NCBI GenBank assembly: GCA_036403035.1
Contig: DASWRT010000137.1
Span: 1-28,803 of the forward strand
Direction: 5' to 3'
Source of the DNA: DASWRT01 sp036403035
GTDB lineage: Bacteria; Pseudomonadota; Alphaproteobacteria; ATCC43930; CGMCC-115725
Length of the DNA stretch: 28,803 nt
Shown piece after piece: positions 7,637 through 15,514 of the stretch (the stretch's first letter is position 1; each line of letters begins with the position of its first letter). The translations under genes and the position numbers were made by a program. The notes under the pieces were generated by a model. The model was not told the DNA's origin. It made no database searches and was given only the letters and a program-made list of their open reading frames with translations.

Positions 7637-9898
7637 CTATGCCGGTACGGCTTCGGGCCGCAGCGCGCCGAACGGCAGGTCGCGAGGGCGGACGCCGGTC
7701 GCGTCGGCGACGGCGTTCGCCAGCGCGGCGGCGGTCGGGCCTTGCGACGCCTCGCCGGTGCCGAGGAAGGGCTGGCCGGGGCGGTCGATCACGTGGACCT
7801 CGACGCTGTCGGGGACGGCAGGGAAGCGCAGGATCGGGTAGGTGCTCCAATCCTTGGACAGGATGCGCGTCCGGTCGAAGTTCACCGCCTCGTACAGCGT
7901 CCAGCTTGCCGACTGCACGATGCCGCCTTGGACCTGATTGCGGATCCCGTCGGGATTGACGGCCTCGCCGCTGTCGACGGCGGCAACGGCGCGGCGCAGC
8001 CGGATGCGCCCGAGATCGCGGTCGACCGAGACCTCGACGGCCAGCGCGAGATACGCGCCGAGGTTCTTGTACCGGGCGAAGGCGAAACCATGCCCGCGCC
8101 CTTGCCGGCCGGACCAGCCGAAGCGCTCGGCGGCCGTCCGGACGACGGCGCGGGCGCGATCATCCGTCAGATGCCGAAGGCGGAACTCGACCGGATCCGC
8201 GCCGGCCGCGGCGGCGAGTTCGTCCATGAAGCTCTCGATCGAGAAGACGTTCATGTATGCGCCGAGGCCGCGCATCGCCGACACGCGGAGCGGCATCTCC
8301 GACACGAAGTCGTAGACGACGCGGACGCGCGGCAGCGCGTAGAGCGGGACCGAGTTCCGGTCGCCCCCGCCTTCGGGCTGCGGCAGCGGCTTGGGAGGCG
8401 CCGGCTTGAACGGCTCGGCCAGATGCCACGCCGGCATCAACTGCCCCGCGCCGGGCGGGCGGGTCGAGTGCGTCGCGCTGCGGACCGTGTAGTCCCAGTC
8501 GACGATCTTGCCGCCGCCGTCGAGCGACGCGCGGGCGCGCGTCGTCATGGCGGAGCCGTAGGGCTCCCAAATGTGTTCCTGCTCGCGCATCCACTGCACC
8601 CGCACCGGCCGGCCGGGCACGGCGCGTGCGATCAGCGCCGCGTCGGCCGCCGCGTCGTCGGCGCCGTTGTGGCCGTAGCAGCCGGAACCCTCGACATGGA
8701 TGCAGTGCACCTGCTCCGGCGGCATGCGCAGCATTTCGGCGATCGCCTGACGCAGCGGGAACATGCCCTGGGCGTGGCTCCAGACGGTCAGCTTGCCGCC
8801 GTTGTCCGCATTACCGAGTTGCGCGACCGCGCAGGACGGGCCGATCGAGCCGTGAAGCTGATAGGACCGCCGGTAGGACGCTTCGACCGTGCGCGCTGGC
8901 GGCGATCCGGAAGGCGGCGAGCCTTCGTCGCGGATCACGTGCGGCTCCGCAGGGAGCGCGTCCAGCGACGCGAAGAGGTCGTCCCGCAGCGGCAAGACGT
9001 CGCGCCGCTCGTCCCAGCGCGCCGCCGCGGCGAGCGCCCGCATCGCGAGGATCGCCTCGAATTCGCGCTCGGCGACGACCGCGAGATAGGAGCCGTCGCG
9101 GACCACCTTGACCACGCCCGGCATCTTCTCGATTGCGCCCGCATCGAGATCGCGCAGCGTCGCGCCGTAGCTCGGCGGGCGCACGACGCGGGCGTGGAGC
9201 ATCCCCGGCAGCCGGAGGTCCTGGACGTAGGCGCTGCCGCCGGTCACCTTCGCCGGGATGTCGACGCGCGGCAGGTTCTTGCCGATGACCGTATACGCGC
9301 CGGGATCCTTCAGCGGCGAGGCCGGTTGCGCCTCGACATGCAGCACGGCGTCGCCCGCGACCAGCTCGCCGTAGCCGAGGCTCCTGCCGTCGTCAGCGAC
9401 GATGCGTCCGTCGCGCGTCTGGAGCCGTTCGGCCGGGACGCCGAGCTTCCCGGCGGCGACGCCGATCAGGATCGCGCGGACCTGCGCGGCGGCGTTCTTG
9501 ATCGCGGTGCCGCTGTCCTGCATCGAATGGCTGCCGGCGGTGAAGCCTTCGTTCGCCGTCCGCTCCGTATCGGCGGTGACGAGGTGGATCGCGCCGGGCG
9601 CGACGTCCAGCTCTTCCGCGGCCACCTGGATCAGCGCGGTCTTGATGCCCTGGCCGAGTTCCGCCTTCCCGGTGAAGACGGTGATCGTCCCGTCCGCGTC
9701 GATGCGGATCCAGGAATCCAGCATCTTCGCGCTCTTGAGGCTCCCCGGCAGCTCGGGCTGCTGGTTCGGCTGCTTGCCGGCGTTCTGCGCCTCCTGCGCC
9801 CATAGAAGCTCCGGCCGGACCAGCGAGAACGAGAGGACGAGCGCGCCGCCGGCCTGGAGCAGGCTCCGGCGCGAGAGCGTGGTAGCGGCGGCGCTCAT
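7637..9898 (-). CDS. Xanthine dehydrogenase-family molybdopterin-binding subunit (IorB-like), Tat-exported
   Basis: A 753-residue large subunit of a molybdenum hydroxylase. The N-terminus SRRSLLQAGG followed by a hydrophobic run is a twin-arginine signal, so the folded enzyme should be periplasmic. The body has the family landmarks: an early TVFTGKAELGQGIKTA cofactor-binding stretch, and the late LGTGEASQGPTAAALANA stretch, whose Glu corresponds to the catalytic base of xanthine-oxidase-type enzymes. Its length fits IorB and related subunits. Its start overlaps the stop of the 2Fe-2S subunit gene by 4 nt (ATGA), so translation is coupled. Related enzymes hydroxylate N-heterocycles or oxidise aldehydes; the substrate here is unknown. 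Confidence 0.92.
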   Translation of the reverse strand: MSAAATTLSRRSLLQAGGALVLSFSLVRPELLWAQEAQNAGKQPNQQPELPGSLKSAKMLDSWIRIDADGTITVFTGKAELGQGIKTALIQVAAEELDVAPGAIHLVTADTERTANEGFTAGSHSMQDSGTAIKNAAAQVRAILIGVAAGKLGVPAERLQTRDGRIVADDGRSLGYGELVAGDAVLHVEAQPASPLKDPGAYTVIGKNLPRVDIPAKVTGGSAYVQDLRLPGMLHARVVRPPSYGATLRDLDAGAIEKMPGVVKVVRDGSYLAVVAEREFEAILAMRALAAAARWDERRDVLPLRDDLFASLDALPAEPHVIRDEGSPPSGSPPARTVEASYRRSYQLHGSIGPSCAVAQLGNADNGGKLTVWSHAQGMFPLRQAIAEMLRMPPEQVHCIHVEGSGCYGHNGADDAAADAALIARAVPGRPVRVQWMREQEHIWEPYGSAMTTRARASLDGGGKIVDWDYTVRSATHSTRPPGAGQLMPAWHLAEPFKPAPPKPLPQPEGGGDRNSVPLYALPRVRVVYDFVSEMPLRVSAMRGLGAYMNVFSIESFMDELAAAAGADPVEFRLRHLTDDRARAVVRTAAERFGWSGRQGRGHGFAFARYKNLGAYLALAVEVSVDRDLGRIRLRRAVAAVDSGEAVNPDGIRNQVQGGIVQSASWTLYEAVNFDRTRILSKDWSTYPILRFPAVPDSVEVHVIDRPGQPFLGTGEASQGPTAAALANAVADATGVRPRDLPFGALRPEAVPA

Positions 9899-10365
9899 CG
9901 GCTGGCCTGCTTTCCCTGGGCCGCCGCGTGGCGGACGGCGGCGAGGATGCGCATGTGGGTCCCGCAGCGGCAGAGGTTCGGGGCGAGATGCTCGCGTATC
10001 TGCGCCTCGGATGGCGACGGAGTCTCCAACAGCAGGGCGTGGGCGCGCATCACCATGCCGGCGATGCAATAGCCGCACTGCGCCGCCTGCTCAGCGATGA
10101 AGGCCTGTTGCAGCGGACCCGGCTCTTCGCCCGTGCCGAGTCCCTCGACGGTGGTGACGGCGCGCCCTTCCAGCACGGAGATCGGCGTCAGGCAGGAGAA
10201 CACCGCCTTGCCGTCGACGACCACCGTGCAGGCGCCGCACTGGCCGAGGCCGCACCCGAACTTCGCGCCGTTGAGCGCGAGGTCGTCGCGGAGCACGTAG
10301 AGCAGAGGCGTGCGCGGGTCGGCGTCGATCCGGTGGTCGCGGCCGTTCACGGTCAGCGTGATCAT
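9895..10365 (-). CDS. 2Fe-2S subunit of the molybdenum hydroxylase (IorA-like)
   Basis: A 156-residue protein with both iron-sulfur clusters of the family. The plant-type ferredoxin cluster has Cys38, Cys43, Cys46 (CGLGQCGAC) and Cys58. The C-terminal helical cluster has Cys97, Cys100 (CGYC), Cys132 and Cys134 (CRC). It relays electrons from the molybdenum centre to the acceptor. It has no export signal of its own and so probably rides out on the Tat signal of the large subunit. The gene lies between the cytochrome c gene (49 nt upstream) and the large-subunit gene (4-nt overlap), in one operon. Confidence 0.95.
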   Translation of the reverse strand: MITLTVNGRDHRIDADPRTPLLYVLRDDLALNGAKFGCGLGQCGACTVVVDGKAVFSCLTPISVLEGRAVTTVEGLGTGEEPGPLQQAFIAEQAAQCGYCIAGMVMRAHALLLETPSPSEAQIREHLAPNLCRCGTHMRILAAVRHAAAQGKQASR

Positions 10366-10414
10366 GCGGGCGGGCTCCGGCGAAGGGGCGTGGCGGCGGC
10401 GGCCGGAGCGGGGT

Positions 10415-11725
10415 TCATGACGCGCTCCGGGCGGAATAGAGGCGATGCACGATCGCCGGCGTGTCGGTCCATGGCGGCGCGTCGCTGAACCGGGCGCGCA
10501 GATAGGCGACGAGGTCGACGACCTGCGGCTCGGTCAGCATATCGCGGAACGACGGCATGATGGGACCGGCCGCGCCTTCCGGCGGATGGACGCCGTCCAG
10601 CACGACATGCAGGAGGTTGCGCGGATCGGGCGCGACGATCACGGTGTGCTGCGCGAGCGAGCGGACGGTGTACGGCACCGCGCCGCCGCTCTCGTGGCAG
10701 ACCGCGCACGCGCCGGCATAGACCGCCGCGCCGGCGGCGTGATCTCCGTTCGCCTGCTGCCGCTGCTGCGCGCCCGGCGGGTCGCCCCGCGCGACGATCG
10801 CCTCGGCGCGTTCCTTCCGGTCCGGCGACTCCGGCGGCATGAACGACGCGGCGTACGTTGCGATGGCCTGGACGTCGGCGTCCGGGACGCCGTGCGCCAG
10901 ATTGGCGACCACCTCCGCCATCGGCCCCGCCGCGCCGCCGTGCAGCGGCTCCCAGGAGCGGAGATACGCCGCCATGGTCCGCTCGCTCCACGGCATCGGC
11001 GCGGGCGAACTCGCGTCGAGCGGCGGGGCCCACCATCCCTCGGCTTCGCCGCCGGCGAAGTGGTGGTCGGCCGCCTCTTCCGCGCCGAAGCGGTTGCGCG
11101 GCGTGTGGCAGGCGCCGCAATGCGCCAGCGCCTCGGTCAGGTAGGCGCCGCGGTTCCATTCGTCGCTGCGGCCCGCGTCGCGGGCGACCGGCCGACGGTC
11201 GAGGAAGAGGAGCTTCCAGCCCGCGAGCAGCGGGCGGACATCGTAGGGGAAGGGGAGTTGGTTGGCCGGCGTCGCGCGGCGGACCGGCTCGCGCGTCATC
11301 ATGTAGGCGTAGAGCGCCGCGATGTCGTCGTCGGTGAGCTTCGCGAAATGCTCGTAGGGAAAGACCGGGTAGAGGTCGCGCCCGCCGCGGTCGATCCCGT
11401 CGCGCATCGCGCGCCGGAACGCGGCTTCCGACCACGCGCCGATCCCGGTCTCCGGATCGGGCGTGATGTTGGTGCCGTAGATCGCGCCGAACGGCGTCGC
11501 GAGCGCCCGGCCGCCCGCGAAGGCTTCGCCCCCCGGCGCCGTATGGCAGGTGAGGCAATCGCCGACGCGCGCCAGGACCTCGCCGCGCGCGACCAGCTTC
11601 TTGTCGAAGGACGACGGCGGCGGCGGCGCGATCGGCTCAAGCACCGGATGCCAGATCGTGACGAAGCACGCCACGGCGAGCACCGCCACGATCCCGATGA
11701 CAACGAGCGCTAAGCGTCGACCCAC
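10415..11725 (-). CDS. Membrane-anchored triheme cytochrome c, electron acceptor of the molybdenum hydroxylase
   Basis: About 436 residues with an N-terminal membrane segment (residues 5-24) and three haem c motifs: CLTCH (57-61), CGACH (203-207) and CAVCH (340-344). The first domain contains GTNITPDPETGIG, typical of the cytochrome subunits of membrane alcohol and aldehyde dehydrogenases. A GTG at 11725 is the best start: no ATG exists in frame before the membrane segment, and the open frame further upstream runs into the divergent-looking PA2169-type gene. It should take electrons from the 2Fe-2S subunit and pass them to the respiratory chain in the periplasm. The start codon is less sure than the gene. 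Confidence 0.9.
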   Translation of the reverse strand: MGRRLALVVIGIVAVLAVACFVTIWHPVLEPIAPPPPSSFDKKLVARGEVLARVGDCLTCHTAPGGEAFAGGRALATPFGAIYGTNITPDPETGIGAWSEAAFRRAMRDGIDRGGRDLYPVFPYEHFAKLTDDDIAALYAYMMTREPVRRATPANQLPFPYDVRPLLAGWKLLFLDRRPVARDAGRSDEWNRGAYLTEALAHCGACHTPRNRFGAEEAADHHFAGGEAEGWWAPPLDASSPAPMPWSERTMAAYLRSWEPLHGGAAGPMAEVVANLAHGVPDADVQAIATYAASFMPPESPDRKERAEAIVARGDPPGAQQRQQANGDHAAGAAVYAGACAVCHESGGAVPYTVRSLAQHTVIVAPDPRNLLHVVLDGVHPPEGAAGPIMPSFRDMLTEPQVVDLVAYLRARFSDAPPWTDTPAIVHRLYSARSAS

Positions 11726-11785
11726 GCCGCCGGTCCCGGAAAAGAAAACCTCATCGGCGCGACGATACGAGCCGATCGCCCGGCG

Positions 11786-11823
11786 GCGAAGCGCGGAACC
11801 GTCAATGCAGCACCGCGCTTCGC
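11786..11823 (-). terminator. Inverted repeat after the PA2169-type gene
   Basis: GCGAAGCGCGG (11786-11796) and its perfect complement (11813-11823) form an 11-bp stem with a 16-nt loop, 12 nt beyond the stop of the gene at 11836. There is no T-run, so it is a weak or Rho-assisted terminator at best. The promoter of the cytochrome operon would have to lie between it and 11725. Confidence 0.4.
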
Positions 11824-11835
11824 GCCGCTCAGAGA

Positions 11836-12282
11836 TCAGGCCGTGGCGGCGTTGCGCAGGTCGCGGACGCGGTCGTGGTTCTGCTTCACGCCCTGATACT
11901 GGCGCTCGACGATCGATTTCACGTCGGCCGGCAGATCCTTCTTCAGCGCGTCCTCGTAGCTGCGCTTGGCGACATCCTCGCCACGCTCGCACTCTTGGAG
12001 GACCGCTTTCTCGTCCATGCCGGTGATGCTCGACTTGATGTCGACCCAGGCGCGGTGCAGCGAGCCGCTGGCCGAGCCGCTCCGGTCGGGGTCGCCGCCC
12101 AGCTCGCGCACCTTCGCCTGCAATTCCGCCGCGCCCTGCGCGCACCGCTCCGCGGCCTTGTTGAACATCTCCTTGAGCTGCGCGCTCTTGACGCCGTCGG
12201 CGCACGTCCGGAAACCCGCCTCGCCGTCCTTGCTGGTTTCAATCAAGTCGTTCAGCGTGTCGATTACGTCTTTCCGGTCCAT
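11836..12282 (-). CDS. PA2169-family four-helix-bundle protein (DUF2383)
   Basis: A 148-residue soluble helical protein. The opening DVIDTLNDLIETSKDGEAGFRTCA and the internal pattern of Glu and His residues match the PA2169/DUF2383 family, which is ferritin-like and whose members may bind metals. The later HRAWVDIKSSI and ECERGEDVAKRSYEDAL stretches are also characteristic. AGGAAGGGA precedes the ATG at 12282. Function is not firmly known; such genes are often stress- or stationary-phase-associated. It is probably a separate transcription unit from the cytochrome operon because an inverted repeat separates them. Confidence 0.9.
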   Translation of the reverse strand: MDRKDVIDTLNDLIETSKDGEAGFRTCADGVKSAQLKEMFNKAAERCAQGAAELQAKVRELGGDPDRSGSASGSLHRAWVDIKSSITGMDEKAVLQECERGEDVAKRSYEDALKKDLPADVKSIVERQYQGVKQNHDRVRDLRNAATA

Positions 12283-12573
12283 AGCGATTCCCTTCCTGTT
12301 GCATTACGCCGTGCTTGAGCGGCGCTCCGACAGCCGGTGCATGGCGGGCCGGGCATCGGGCGGGCCGGGCATCGGCGGCGTCGCGGATTACTGGTGGGAA
12401 CAGGCCGGCGGCGCCGAAGTTTCAGCATGTGGCGCAGATGATCCGGCGTCCGCCGTTTGACGGTCATGCATCCATGGCGGATTGGCGCCGGATGCGGCGA
12501 TTCTCGCCAGGGCGGCAGGGTGAAGCACCTGTCGGACCACGCCATGCGGCGGGAGTGGGCAATTGCTCAAATG

Positions 12574-12587
12574 TTGATCAAGATCAA
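12574..12587. promoter_or_regulatory. Perfect FNR/FixK-type box upstream of the CFA synthase gene
   Basis: TTGATCAAGATCAA fits the consensus TTGAT-N4-ATCAA exactly. Flanking CAAATG and CATTTG extend the dyad to 12568-12594. If an activator bound at -41.5, transcription would begin near 12622, 70 nt before the proposed CFA start. The rest of the 12283-12676 gap shows no convincing gene. The opposite-strand gene at 12282 is about 290 nt away, so the box most likely serves the plus-strand gene. Confidence 0.75.
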
Positions 12588-12691
12588 TCATTTGGGACTG
12601 CCTGACATGCCTGAACGAGAAAAGGCGGCGGTTGTTATGACTCATTGAACGGCGCATCGCGCCGCGAGAACGGACGATGGAGTTGTCGCCG

Positions 12692-14035
12692 ATGCTCGAC
12701 GTTACCGACCGCCGCAGCCGTCAGAGCGCCGCGCGCCTGGAGGCCCGGCCGAGACACGGCGCCGGGGCCGCGCGGTTCCTCGACCGTTTCTTCCCGCTCG
12801 CGGTGCCGCTGCGGCGGGTGATCCGGCAGGGCGATCTCACCATCGTCGATGCAGCCGGCACGGCGCACCAGTTCGGCCGTCCCGGCGACACGCCGCGTGC
12901 GGCGATCCGGCTGCACGACCGGGCGCTCTCCTGGACGCTCCTCGCCGATACGGATCTGCGCTTTGGCGAAGCGTACATGGACGGCCGGATTACGATCGAG
13001 GAAGGCTCGCTGCGCGACTTCCTGGAGATCATCGCCAGCAACGCGACCGGCGCGCGGATGACGCCGTGGGCAGCGGGCAACGGCCAGGGCGCGCCGGCGA
13101 CCGCAGCGGCGGCGGCAGCGCTGCTGCTGCTGAAACGGTTCGCGCAGCAGCACAATCCGCTTGCCCGCTCGCGCTCCAACGTCGCCCACCATTACGACCT
13201 GTCGGATACGCTGTACGACCTGTTCCTCGACGACGACCGGCAATATTCCTGCGCCTATTTCGCGAACCCGGCCGACACGCTGGAGGCGGCGCAGCGCAAC
13301 AAGCAGCGGCACATCGCGGCGAAGCTGCTGTTGACGCGCCCCGGCATGCGCGTGCTCGACATCGGGTCGGGTTGGGGCGGGCTGGCGATCTATCTCGCCA
13401 AGGCGACCGGCGCCGACGTCACCGGTCTGACGCTGTCGGCCGAGCAGCACCGGTGCGCGTCGCAGCGCGCCCTCGCCGAGGGGCTGGCCGACCGGGTGCG
13501 GTTCCATCTGCGCGACTACCGAGAGGAGCAGGGCACCTACGACCGGATCGTCTCGGTCGGCATGTTCGAGCATGTCGGCGCGCCGCAGTACGGCGCGTTC
13601 TTCGCGACGCTGAAGGAACGGCTGCGGCCGGACGGGGTCGCGCTGCTGCACTCGATCGGCCGCATGGACGGGCCGGGCACGACAAACTCGTGGGTCCGCA
13701 AGTACATCTTCCCCGGCGGTTATGCGCCGGCCCTGTCCGAGGTGCTGCCGCATGTCGAGCGCACCGGCCTGTGGGCGACCGACATCGAGACCCTGCGGCT
13801 GCATTACGCGGAGACGCTGAAGGAGTGGCACCGCCGCTTCGAGATCAACCGCCGCCGCATCGCGCAGCTCTACGATGAGCGGTTCTGCCGAATGTGGGAG
13901 CTGTACCTGCTCGGCAGCGAGATGCAGTTCCGCTACTGCAACATGATGGTTTTCCAGATGCAGCTCGCGCGCGACGTCGGGACGGCGCCGCTCACCCGCG
14001 ACTACATGGTCGATTGCGAGCGGCGGCTGGCGTAG
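12692..14035 (+). CDS. cfa: Cyclopropane-fatty-acyl-phospholipid synthase
   Basis: A 447-residue SAM-dependent enzyme that adds a methylene bridge to the double bonds of membrane phospholipid acyl chains. SAM motif I, VLDIGSGWGG, lies at 221-230, preceded by HHYDLSDTLYDLFLD and YSCAYF (185-190), both hallmarks of the family. The later GMFEHVG, KYIFPGGYAP and HYAETLKEWHRRF stretches agree. The ATG at 12692 is chosen because GGAG lies 9 nt upstream; an in-frame ATG at 12677 would add five residues but has no good site. The perfect FNR/FixK-type box upstream suggests oxygen- or redox-controlled membrane remodelling, which is inference. No partner gene follows. Confidence 0.95.
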   Translation: MLDVTDRRSRQSAARLEARPRHGAGAARFLDRFFPLAVPLRRVIRQGDLTIVDAAGTAHQFGRPGDTPRAAIRLHDRALSWTLLADTDLRFGEAYMDGRITIEEGSLRDFLEIIASNATGARMTPWAAGNGQGAPATAAAAAALLLLKRFAQQHNPLARSRSNVAHHYDLSDTLYDLFLDDDRQYSCAYFANPADTLEAAQRNKQRHIAAKLLLTRPGMRVLDIGSGWGGLAIYLAKATGADVTGLTLSAEQHRCASQRALAEGLADRVRFHLRDYREEQGTYDRIVSVGMFEHVGAPQYGAFFATLKERLRPDGVALLHSIGRMDGPGTTNSWVRKYIFPGGYAPALSEVLPHVERTGLWATDIETLRLHYAETLKEWHRRFEINRRRIAQLYDERFCRMWELYLLGSEMQFRYCNMMVFQMQLARDVGTAPLTRDYMVDCERRLA

Positions 14036-14078
14036 AGGGAATCGAATCCGTTTAAAAAAGCACGCAACTCCTGCGGGT

Positions 14079-14092
14079 TCGATCGAGATCAA
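14079..14092. promoter_or_regulatory. Near-consensus FNR/FixK-type box downstream of the CFA gene
   Basis: TCGATCGAGATCAA differs from TTGAT-N4-ATCAA by one base. Because no gene starts soon after it on the plus strand, its most natural target is the possible small RNA ending at 14198. A GATTAT at 14119-14124 could serve as a -10 element at about the right distance. Confidence 0.45.
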
Positions 14093-14126
14093 TGATCGCC
14101 GGCCGGCACGGACACGATGATTATCG

Positions 14127-14198
14127 CGGACGTGCGGCTTCTCATTTTCGCACCTCCCAACCCTAGCCCCGGCGCCTCCCCTGCGCCGGGGTTTTTTT
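14127..14198 (+). ncRNA. Candidate small RNA with CCUCCC motifs
   Basis: The stretch between the FNR-like box and a strong intrinsic terminator has no convincing reading frame. It carries CCTCCC at 14153-14158 and CTCCCC in the terminator loop (14176-14181), both complementary to Shine-Dalgarno sequences. A single-stranded anti-SD motif plus a G-C-rich terminator is a common design of alphaproteobacterial regulatory RNAs. The 5' end is a guess based on placing the box at about -41. The alternative is that this is only the 3' untranslated region of the CFA mRNA. Confidence 0.4.
14167..14198 (+). terminator. Strong intrinsic terminator
   Basis: CCCCGGCGC and GCGCCGGGG form a perfect 9-bp stem with the 7-nt loop CTCCCCT, followed at once by seven T. 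This is the clearest rho-independent terminator in the window. It ends either the CFA transcript, about 130 nt past its stop, or a separate small RNA. Confidence 0.92.
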
Positions 14199-14246
14199 GC
14201 CGAAACGGTGACTGGGAGCACAACCCGGAATGAAAAGTAATCGGCG

Positions 14247-14302
14247 TGATTAAATCAGAGCGACGTAGCTTTCATGTTACGGTGAAATCAGGATCGTGAT
14301 TT
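14247..14302. promoter_or_regulatory. Twin TGATT/AATCA palindromes, possible operator
   Basis: TGATT-A-AATCA (14247-14257) and AAATCA-N6-TGATTT (14285-14302) are two dyads built on the same half-site. Their centres are about 41 bp apart, close to four helical turns, in an AT-richer stretch before the gene at 14414. Arrays of short palindromic half-sites are typical of ribbon-helix-helix repressors, and the next gene looks like one, so autoregulation is possible. The rest of 14199-14413 shows nothing further. Confidence 0.4.
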
Positions 14303-14413
14303 AAGGTATGGACCACGGCTGGTGCCGTTGCCACATTCGATTTGCCGGATGACGATCGGAGATTGACCGTTATCGGATGGCGTCGTCGCCTTTATTGTCT
14401 GGAGCACGCAGTC

Positions 14414-15136
14414 GTGAGCAGGATCATTTCCATGCACCTTCCGGAACACCTCGGCGCCATCCTGGCTGATTGGGCGGAGGGCGACGGGCGGACCGTCGAC
14501 GAGCTCGTCGAGATCCTCCTCCTCGACGCGCTGCGCGAACGCCGGCGGCGTGCGCAGAGCGACCTCGACGAGGCGCGCCGCACGCTGGAGGCTGTGACGG
14601 CGATGCTTGGCACGCTGCTGCGCAAGGGACCGGGAGCGACGCTTCTGCCGGCGGATTTCGGCGACAACGAGGTCGGCCGTACGGAGCTCATGCAGCTTCT
14701 CGGCGGCGCCGAGGAGGACGATGCCGTCGCCGACATGACGATGCTGCGCGCCGCCTTCGACGATGCGAGCGACCAGTACCGGCGCGCCGAGCGGACGCTG
14801 CTCGTGCTCGACCGGCCGGCGGCGGCGGCGACGCACGCCACCGAGGCATCGGCCGGCCGCGCCGAGAGAGACGACTTCAAGGACGGCGATTTCGAGGAGG
14901 GCGATTTCGGGGAGAGCGGGAGCAAGGAACGTCCGCCCGTGCAGGTCGGCCGAGCGGCCGGAGCCTTGTACGAGAGGGTCGGGCCGCCCGCGCCGGCTCG
15001 TCCGCATGACGCAGCGCCGGCCGCACCGGCGGCGGTGGCCAAGGGCGAGCCGGCGGAGCCTGCCGAAGCCGCCTTCAGTGCGCCGACGCCGACCCGCTTC
15101 CGCGCCGCGCGCCTCCTCACCCGCACGACGGGGTAG
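14414..15136 (+). CDS. Hypothetical protein with a ribbon-helix-helix-like N-terminus
   Basis: About 240 residues. The first 45 read RIISMHLPEHLGAILADW followed by DGRTVDELVEILLLDALRER. This fits the ribbon-helix-helix pattern (a strand with alternating residues, LPE-x-L, a helix, a GR-S/T turn, a second helix). A charged helical stretch and an acidic, repetitive low-complexity part (DGDFEEGDFGE) follow, then an Ala/Pro-rich tail. The start is GTG 14414 with GGAG 9 nt upstream; ATG 14432 is an alternative, and the TTG at 14342 has no support. It may be a DNA-binding regulator, but the long disordered tail is unusual. It could be a different small domain. Confidence 0.65.
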   Translation: MSRIISMHLPEHLGAILADWAEGDGRTVDELVEILLLDALRERRRRAQSDLDEARRTLEAVTAMLGTLLRKGPGATLLPADFGDNEVGRTELMQLLGGAEEDDAVADMTMLRAAFDDASDQYRRAERTLLVLDRPAAAATHATEASAGRAERDDFKDGDFEEGDFGESGSKERPPVQVGRAAGALYERVGPPAPARPHDAAPAAPAAVAKGEPAEPAEAAFSAPTPTRFRAARLLTRTTG

Positions 15137-15257
15137 GCGGGCAAGACAGATCCGGGCCGACCGCGGCACTCTCGGGTTGACGGGAGGCGATCCCCCTGCC
15201 GTTTTCCGGGGTCGGCGAAACCTACGGTCACTTGTCCGGTTTGCATTCATAGGAGGA

Positions 15258-15479
15258 ATGTACCGAAGAGGGAGAGACGCCCTGGACAAGTTCCCGACAC
15301 CGCAACTCGAAAGCGACTTCATCGTCGACGACGCCAATTATTTCCGCACCAAGGCCTGCCAGTGCCACCGGCTCGCGCAGCAGGCGAGGGACGAGGGCGT
15401 CGCCGAGATCCTGGACGACCTTGCGCGGGCTTTCGACCGGCAGGCGGTGAAGCGCGGCGGCGGCGGGCCTTCCGGCTGA
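15258..15479 (+). CDS. Small conserved alphaproteobacterial protein
   Basis: A 73-residue protein containing ANYFRTKACQCHRLAQQA, followed by a helix and DLARAFDRQA. This is the YFR-x-x-A-x-x-C-x-x-LA pattern of a common family of short, mostly helical alphaproteobacterial proteins of unknown function. AGGAGGA lies almost directly against the ATG at 15258, too close for an ideal site, so translation may start differently, but no better codon is seen. Two Cys and one His lie close together (C-x-C-H). It follows the ribbon-helix-helix-like gene by 121 nt. Confidence 0.65.
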   Translation: MYRRGRDALDKFPTPQLESDFIVDDANYFRTKACQCHRLAQQARDEGVAEILDDLARAFDRQAVKRGGGGPSG

Positions 15480-15514
15480 CGGCGGGCGTGCCGCCGGCCT
15501 CCTGAATTAGGCTC

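Noticed and set aside
7742..9805. 687-codon plus-strand frame antisense to the molybdopterin subunit
   Set aside because: The minus-strand frame has unmistakable family motifs. The plus-strand product is a low-complexity shadow.
10415..12205. Extending the cytochrome c gene upstream to 12205
   Set aside because: The added part is antisense-like, overlaps the PA2169-type gene in another frame and would bury the membrane anchor. GTG 11725 gives a normal cytochrome.
12457..12648. Small plus-strand frame (63 codons) across the FNR box
   Set aside because: It has no ribosome-binding site or domain, and its body contains the regulatory dyad.
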